Shown here: positions 42,627-64,000 of the stretch, one piece after another
Layout of the letters: each line of letters starts with the position of its first letter
Position numbering within the stretch: the stretch's first letter is position 1
Origin: Sciurus carolinensis
Taxonomy: Eukaryota > Chordata > Mammalia > Rodentia > Sciuridae
DNA: 64,000 nt
NCBI RefSeq assembly: GCF_902686445.1
Contig: NC_062216.1
Coordinates: 15,025,084-15,089,083, forward strand
Direction: 5' to 3'
The notes under the pieces: model-generated
What the model was told of the DNA's origin: nothing
Database searches by the model: none
Seen by the model: only the letters and a program-made list of their open reading frames with translations
Program-made: the position numbers and the translations under genes

Positions 42627-45615
42627 ATGGTGTCCTGGATGATCTGTCGCCTGGTGGTGTGAGTATGGCCACTCTCAGACCCCTTCTTTCCCTGGTGTCA
42701 GCCTGCCCCTCGGGTGGAAGCTGGGCACGTCTGGCGGGGACGGAACTTTCTGAGCTTCATCACACCTCCCCCAACACTCACCGCAAAGGTTAACGGACTG
42801 GGGGCCGGCACGCGGGACTGGGCACCGCGTCCTTGCCCCACCCCTCCTCAGAATCCTTGACTGATGGTGACCCTATCCACATGCTCACAGACACATTCTG
42901 CAGACAGATGCCTGGGGCTGAGGGCCACAGGCAGACCACGGCCAGAGCAAACACAAGGAAATAGACACACTGTGGGTGGAGAAGCCAGGGGCCTGCTTGC
43001 CATCTGAGCAGTCACGTGACTCCCAACCTTGCCTCAGCCTCCTCACTCAGTCCTACCCTTAACCTCTGAGTACTCCAGCACCTGGCTCAAATATGCCTGT
43101 CTGCAGCCCAGCGGTGCCAGGTCTGGTGGCTCTGGGCCTGATTGCATACCCAGGGGAGGGGACAGCCTGATGCTCTCACCCACCCTGTCTAGCAGCTGTG
43201 CTCTCTCTCCATCATGTACCCATGGGCCACGGGTGCAGGCCTGGGCAGGCTTGGGATGTTTGTAAACAGCAGGGTGGGGAGGTGGCCTCCGGGGCACTGA
43301 CTCAGGCACTGTGGGTTGTGCAAGCCAAGCGGGAAAAACAGGGCAGGCCCTGCCACTGCGCACCCCAGTAGGGGAGGCAGCCACCTGGCAGGGTGCAAGG
43401 GGAGCATGCTGCCCCTCACACTCCCCCGGCTGCTCTTCCAGGCTGGTGTTTGGGATGCTGTATCCAGCTTATGCATCCTACAAGGCCGTGAAGACCAAGA
43501 ACATTCGTGAATATGTGAGCATGAGGGGTGGCAGGAGGGCTTGGCCGAGGTGGGGTAGGATGATGGCCCTGGCGGGGGACTCGTTGAGGTGTGGAGGGTC
43601 TGAGCTGGCCTGCCCCTTCTCTAGGGGCACACTGGAGTGGCACATCCTGAGTGGAGTGGCGAAGGAGGGAGTGGGCCCTGTCGAGGTGGGTGTGGGCGGA
43701 GGGCAGGCCATTGGGTGCCTGTGGAGGTGCACGGGGTGGGCACAGGAATGAGCGGCAGCTTGGCAGAGGCTCCTGTCCAGCCAGGCATGGGGGAATGCAG
43801 CAATGCAGCGGGACAGGCTCTCTGGAATCTCTGGGCTGGGCCAGCCAGGGGCGGTGTTGGCACCGCAGGCTCCGAGGCCGACCTCTGTGCTCTGTGTCCC
43901 ACAGGTCCGGTGGATGATGTACTGGATCGTCTTTGCGATCTTCATGGCAGCTGAGACCTTCACGGACATCTTTATCTCCTGGTCTGGGCACAGGGGTTGG
44001 TGGGCCACGGGGCCGGGAGTCCTACCCTTGGCCTGGCTCCTGGGCTCACCTTGCCCCTCTGTGTGCTGGCAGGTTCCCTTTCTATTATGAAATCAAGATG
44101 GCCTTTGTGCTGTGGCTGCTTTCGCCCTACACCAAGGGGGCCAGCCTACTTTACCGAAAGTTCGTCCACCCGTCCCTGTCCCGTCATGAGAAGGTACCCT
44201 GGGGGAGGCGGAGAGAGAGAACCCCGACCCCGGGTTCAGGATGCAGGGACACCTGGTTCTAACACCAGGACCATGGCACCCTGACAAGGCCTGGCCTTCC
44301 TGTCGGCCAGATTGACCACATGGGTGCGTGTGAGTGACCGGTGGTGTGAAGTGCCAGCTGGAAGCTGGTTTGGGGATGGGGGGTGGCCCCTCACTGAGGT
44401 GCAGGCCAGGCGAGTGGGCGGGGAGCCCCGCTCCTGGTGCGTTCTGGACCTTCATCTGTGGCTGCTGCACACGGGCTCAGGGTGGACCGGAAGGTATGGC
44501 AATCTCTGGTGGCTCAGGGTCTGCGGAGGCAGAGAGACTCCCCCGCTGTCCTCTTGAGCTCTCCTCCCCCGGGTCTGCAGGAGATCGACACGTACATTGT
44601 GCAGGCCAAAGAGCGCAGCTACGAGACAGTGCTCAGCCTCGGGAAGCGGAGCCTCAACATGGCTGCCTCAGCTGCGGTGCAGGCCGCCACCAAGGTGCTG
44701 TGGGCCCAGCCCTCCCGCCGCCCTGCCCACCCCGTCCAGCTTTCTGCCAGGGAGGCAGGAGATGGCAATTAGGGTCAGGGCTAGGGTTTCAGGGTAGGTG
44801 AGGTGGTGCAGGACCACGGAGCTGGAAGCGCAGACCTTCCTGGCTGCTCCTATTCCTGTGGCCTTAGTTTCGTGTTCCTGCCAAGTGGCCAGGGGCTGAA
44901 GGCTGCTGAGTTGCTTTCAGTTCTGAGCTCTGTGCCCCAGTGATTAGCTGCAGGGTGACCCTTCATGTCCCTGGGCAACTCTACTGAAGCCCCTTCCCCC
45001 AGGAGCCCCTGTCCTCCCAGGTGACTCAGCTCCTCCTCCCTCACAGAGTCAGGGCGCACTGGCTGGCCGGCTGCGGAGCTTTTCCATGCAGGACCTGCGC
45101 TCCATCCCCGACACCCCTGCCCCCGCCTACCAGGACCCCCTCTACCTGGAAGACCAGGTACCCCGCCGGAGGCCACCCATTGGTGAGTGAACAGAGAGGC
45201 CTGGAGTCTTTCTGAGGAAGATGGCCTCCCCGGGGCTGGAGGAAGTTCTGGCCTGGTCCCAGGCCTGGAGACTGTGTCAATGGCCAGGTTTGCTTCCCCG
45301 GCCTCTCTGCAGGGTACCGGGCAGGGGGCCTGCAGGACAGTGACACAGAGGAGGGCGGTTGGTCGGATACGGAGGTAGTCCCCCAGCCACCAGCCCGGCC
45401 CCGAGAGAAGCCTCTGGGTCGGAGCCAGAGCCTGCGTGTGGTCAAGAGGAAGCCGCTGGTCCGGGAGGTCAGTGGCAAGGAGGTGTGAGGGTGGCGGCTG
45501 TGCAGCACCGCAGCCCACGCCTCTCACCGAGTGCCTGCTCTCTCGCCAGGGCACCTCGCGCTCCCTGAAGGTCCGAACGCGGAAAAAGACTGTACCCTCA
45601 GACATGGACAGCTAG
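42627..45615 (+). CDS. REEP4: Receptor expression-enhancing protein 4, complete
   Basis: ER membrane protein of the TB2/DP1/HVA22 family. In human cells REEP3 and REEP4 bind microtubules and clear ER from mitotic chromosomes; the family also bends ER membrane. Coding exons: 42627-42658, 43442-43514, 43905-43981, 44073-44193, 44581-44694, 45047-45182, 45313-45467, 45550-45615, in frame throughout to 257 aa, the length I recall for human. The N-terminus has the reticulon-like hydrophobic hairpins: [11 protein letters not shown] into [28 protein letters not shown], and [20 protein letters not shown]. An amphipathic segment [18 protein letters not shown] follows. The C-terminal tail is Arg/Ser-rich ([10 protein letters not shown]) and ends VPSDMDS. 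The exon 5 donor is weak (AAG|GTGCTG). No disruptions. Confidence 0.98.
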
Positions 45616-46025
45616 GGTCTGCGGATCAGGCCCACTCTTACCTCAGGCCCTGCAGGTGCCAGGGCTACATGCAGGAGGCCTTCGGTGCACATCTGGTTTG
45701 CTGTGCCAGCCACCTGGGTCGTGTCCCTCCCGGCCCTGTTTGCTTAAGAGCCAGGGCAGAGGCTGTGGGTCTCCGCATTGGGATGCACCCATGGTTCCAG
45801 GGCAGGCTGGGCCCAGCGTTCTATTTATTGCCTCCTCAGCCCTCTGCCTTCTCAGGTGTGGGACCAGAGCACCCCCAACCCCTGCAGATGAAACCAAAGT
45901 CCACTAACTCTCCATTCCTTCCTGTCCTTCAAAGTACTTGACAGCCTGCTCCAAGGCCTGGTGTGTGTGCCCTTGCAGTGTGTTTTGTGTTGGTGAATGA
46001 GGTCGGGCTTGTGAACATTTTGATA

Positions 46026-46031
46026 AATAAA
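46026..46031 (+). other. REEP4: REEP4 poly(A) signal AATAAA
   Basis: AATAAA about 410 bp after the REEP4 stop codon; mRNA end expected near 46050. Confidence 0.75.
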
Positions 46032-46049
46032 TACATAACGGTGTTCTGC

Positions 46050-52537
<6,488 letters not shown>

Positions 52538-52637
52538 AGCGCCCCCGCCGCCCGGGGGGAAAGAGAACGCGAGCGCGCTGAGCAGCGAGCAGGAGAACGC
52601 GTCCTCGCCCGTCGGCCGGGAGGCCCCGAGCCGGCCC

Positions 52638-52703
52638 ATGGGGAGCGGGTGTCCGGCACCGGCCAACAGGACCGCCGCCGCCCGCGCCGCGCCGGGTCCG
52701 TGA
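52638..52703 (+). CDS. Upstream ORF of 21 codons in HR leader
   Basis: MGSGCPAPANRTAAARAAPG plus Pro, then TGA seven bases before the exon 1 donor. ATG context CCCATGG (C at -3, G at +4) is moderate. It lies downstream of U2HR, so ribosomes reinitiating after U2HR could meet it before HR. Confidence 0.45.
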   Translation: MGSGCPAPANRTAAARAAPGP

Positions 52704-53489
52704 AGCCCAGGTAAGTGCCGAGAGGGGGCGCCCGGGGGGCACCGTGGCATCCTAATGTTCAGGGGACTCTCCCGGCGGGGGAATTCCTAGCCGAGCCCGC
52801 GGCGCACGCAGGGAATGAGTTACCCGTGCCCCTCTGGGCTGGGCCGCACATCCTCCCACCGAGAAGTTAGGATGCCCCTACTAGGGGCTGGACCGCTGGG
52901 AGTGGCGGCTCAGGAAAGCCCAGGCGCCCTCTGCCACTGGTCCGCATCTCCCTCTCTGGGCTTTCGCGGGCCGGCCGAGAGAACTGCGCCAAGAGAGTGC
53001 TGCCGCTCTGGTGCCACCTGTCATCCTGGTCCCTCGCGCACACGTTCAATTTTCCCTCCCTTGCTTCTCTCTCCGGGGCCCAGCCCGCTTTCCCCGCCTC
53101 TTTCCCTCCCCCCTGCCAGGCTGCAGTTACCAGCGGCACCCCGGCACTAGCGTTGCCGGCAGAGCGAGGGCAGCTTTAACCAGCCCAGCCGCAACCTCTT
53201 AGTCCCTTGTCTTTTGCTGTCTCACTCTTCCCCTGACCAGCCACCACAGATCCTAGCCGTTGTCCTGGGGCTCTGCTGGAAAAAGCCAAGAAACTGGAGC
53301 GTGGGAAGTCTGATTCAGGGCTGCCCAGGTATAGGGAGACAGCAGCAAGCAGCCCTGGCCAGCTGCCCTTCCCAGTGACTCCAGTCTACCTGGCTTACAA
53401 GTCCCAGTCTTGTCTAGCTGGGGCTGGAGGCGGAGGTTGGCAAGCAGCACCCCCAAAACAACAAGCTGCTGTTTGGGAAGAATCCCTGG

Positions 53490-53625
53490 AGACCCGAGCC
53501 CCATTTTATACCTGGGCATACTGAGGCTTAGAGGAACAAGAAGACTTGCCTAAGTTCACACAGTAGGTGACAGTCAGGGCCAGGATTCGGCCTTCCTGTG
53601 CTCCCACCTTCCACAGAGTTAAGCT
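53490..53625 (-). repeat. MIR SINE fragment, reverse
   Basis: 'ccccattttatacctgggca', 'tgaggcttagaggaacaaga' and 'gtcagggccaggattcg' in HR intron 1. Confidence 0.65.
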
Positions 53626-53997
53626 CTTGGGTTCTTGCTCCCTGTCCTTCTCCAGGGCTCATGATCAGATTCCTGGCTCTGTGAGGTCAGAACATGTCAT
53701 CCTAGAAATGGCAGTCTCTGCTGAACTTGCACCCTCAAATTCAGGTGGGGACAGAGTTTGGGGGAAGGGGGGAGCTCCCCATGCTGGAGCATCCCACCCA
53801 GACATGATCCTTCAGGCCACACATGGTAGGTTACATGATGCACGGCTGTGGGCTGGCACTTGCCTTACTGGTCTGAGCCACTTTGGTGCTGCCAGGGCGG
53901 TGCCCGCTCTGTGCCACCAGTAAAATTGCTTGGGGCATGTGCCCAAGGAACTCATGCTTTGGTGGTAATGCTCTAGGGACCCCCCTGGGAGAGCCCC

Positions 53998-54014
53998 ATG
54001 AGGGCAGGAGAGTG

Positions 54015-54015
<1 letters not shown>
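53998..54015 (+). CDS. Five-codon upstream ORF overlapping the HR start codon
   Basis: ATG AGG GCA GGA GAG TGA; the A of TGA is the A of the HR ATG, forming TGATG. ATG context is poor (C at -3). It belongs to the mRNA if exon 2 starts at 53977 (acceptor GCTCTAG|GGAC), which is inferred. Confidence 0.45.
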
Positions 54016-63732
<9,717 letters not shown>

Positions 63733-63741
63733 GTGGGTCAG

Positions 63742-63935
63742 CTAGATGCCGCGGCACATGCCTACAATCCCAGCTACTTGGAATGCTGAGGCAGGAGGAT
63801 CAGAATTTAGTGAGACTCGGTCTCAAAATAAAATAAAAAGGGTTTGGGGTGTAGCTCAGTGGCACTTGCCTATCGTGTGTGAAACTGACCCTGGTTTCAA
63901 TATCCAGGACCATTAAAAAAAAAAAAAAAAAGGAG
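63742..63935 (+). repeat. Composite squirrel SINE with poly(A)
   Basis: 'cacatgcctacaatcccagc' head, 'tttggggtgtagctcagtgg' ID-like tail and a poly(A) run; begins about 10 bp after coding exon 14. Confidence 0.8.
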
Positions 63936-64000
63936 AAGAAAAGAAAGACGTTGCTCTTGGGGAGCAGAGGGGGAACAAGCTAGTGACAAAGGTGCCTGTC

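Noticed and set aside
44691..44700. Broken splice donor after REEP4 exon 5 (GTGCTG)
   Set aside because: GT is intact, the frame continues correctly into the next exon, and total length equals that expected for the family.

Overview
This window is a piece of mammalian nuclear genome with long introns, CpG-island promoters, and MIR, L2 and DNA-transposon fossils. Many tRNA-Ala/B1-type composite SINEs carry a tail reading 'gtggctcagtggttaag', which is typical of squirrels, so a ground squirrel, marmot or close relative is the best guess. The gene content is the conserved block known from human 8p21.3, read here in the opposite direction: BMP1 (minus), SFTPC (minus), LGI3 (plus), REEP4 (plus), HR (plus).

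Layout. 1-7.6 kb is the interior of a large BMP1 intron. BMP1 coding exons 8 to 1 run from 7.64 to 21.45 kb and encode the signal peptide, propeptide, complete astacin protease domain and start of CUB1; the rest of the gene lies left of the window. SFTPC (five coding exons, 191 aa) occupies 22.36-24.93 kb, and its 3' end is under 1 kb from the BMP1 start codon. 25-30.4 kb is repeat-rich intergenic DNA. LGI3 (eight exons, 548 aa) spans 30.78-37.7 kb. 37.7-42 kb is intergenic. REEP4 (eight exons, 257 aa) spans 42.6-46.05 kb. 46-51.7 kb is intergenic. HR starts in a very GC-rich island near 52 kb. Its coding sequence begins at 54,015 and 14 coding exons (about 1,027 codons) are present before the window ends inside the JmjC domain.

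The genes do not form one pathway. BMP1 is a secreted procollagen C-proteinase, SFTPC a lung surfactant peptide precursor, LGI3 a secreted LRR/EPTP protein, REEP4 an ER-shaping protein, and HR a nuclear receptor corepressor and histone demethylase-like protein. All splice junctions I traced keep frame and use GT/AG, so all five genes look intact.

The most interesting regulation is in the HR 5' leader. It carries the conserved 34-codon U2HR upstream ORF (HRURF), at least two other small uORFs, and a five-codon uORF whose TGA overlaps the HR start codon as TGATG. HR also has a stop-free 150-nt intron inside the JmjC-coding region, and Cys and Glu where JmjC demethylases usually have His and Asp. 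The repeats include two MER2-like elements (one split by a squirrel SINE), a split hAT element and a Tigger fossil. No CRISPR, prokaryotic or viral system was found.
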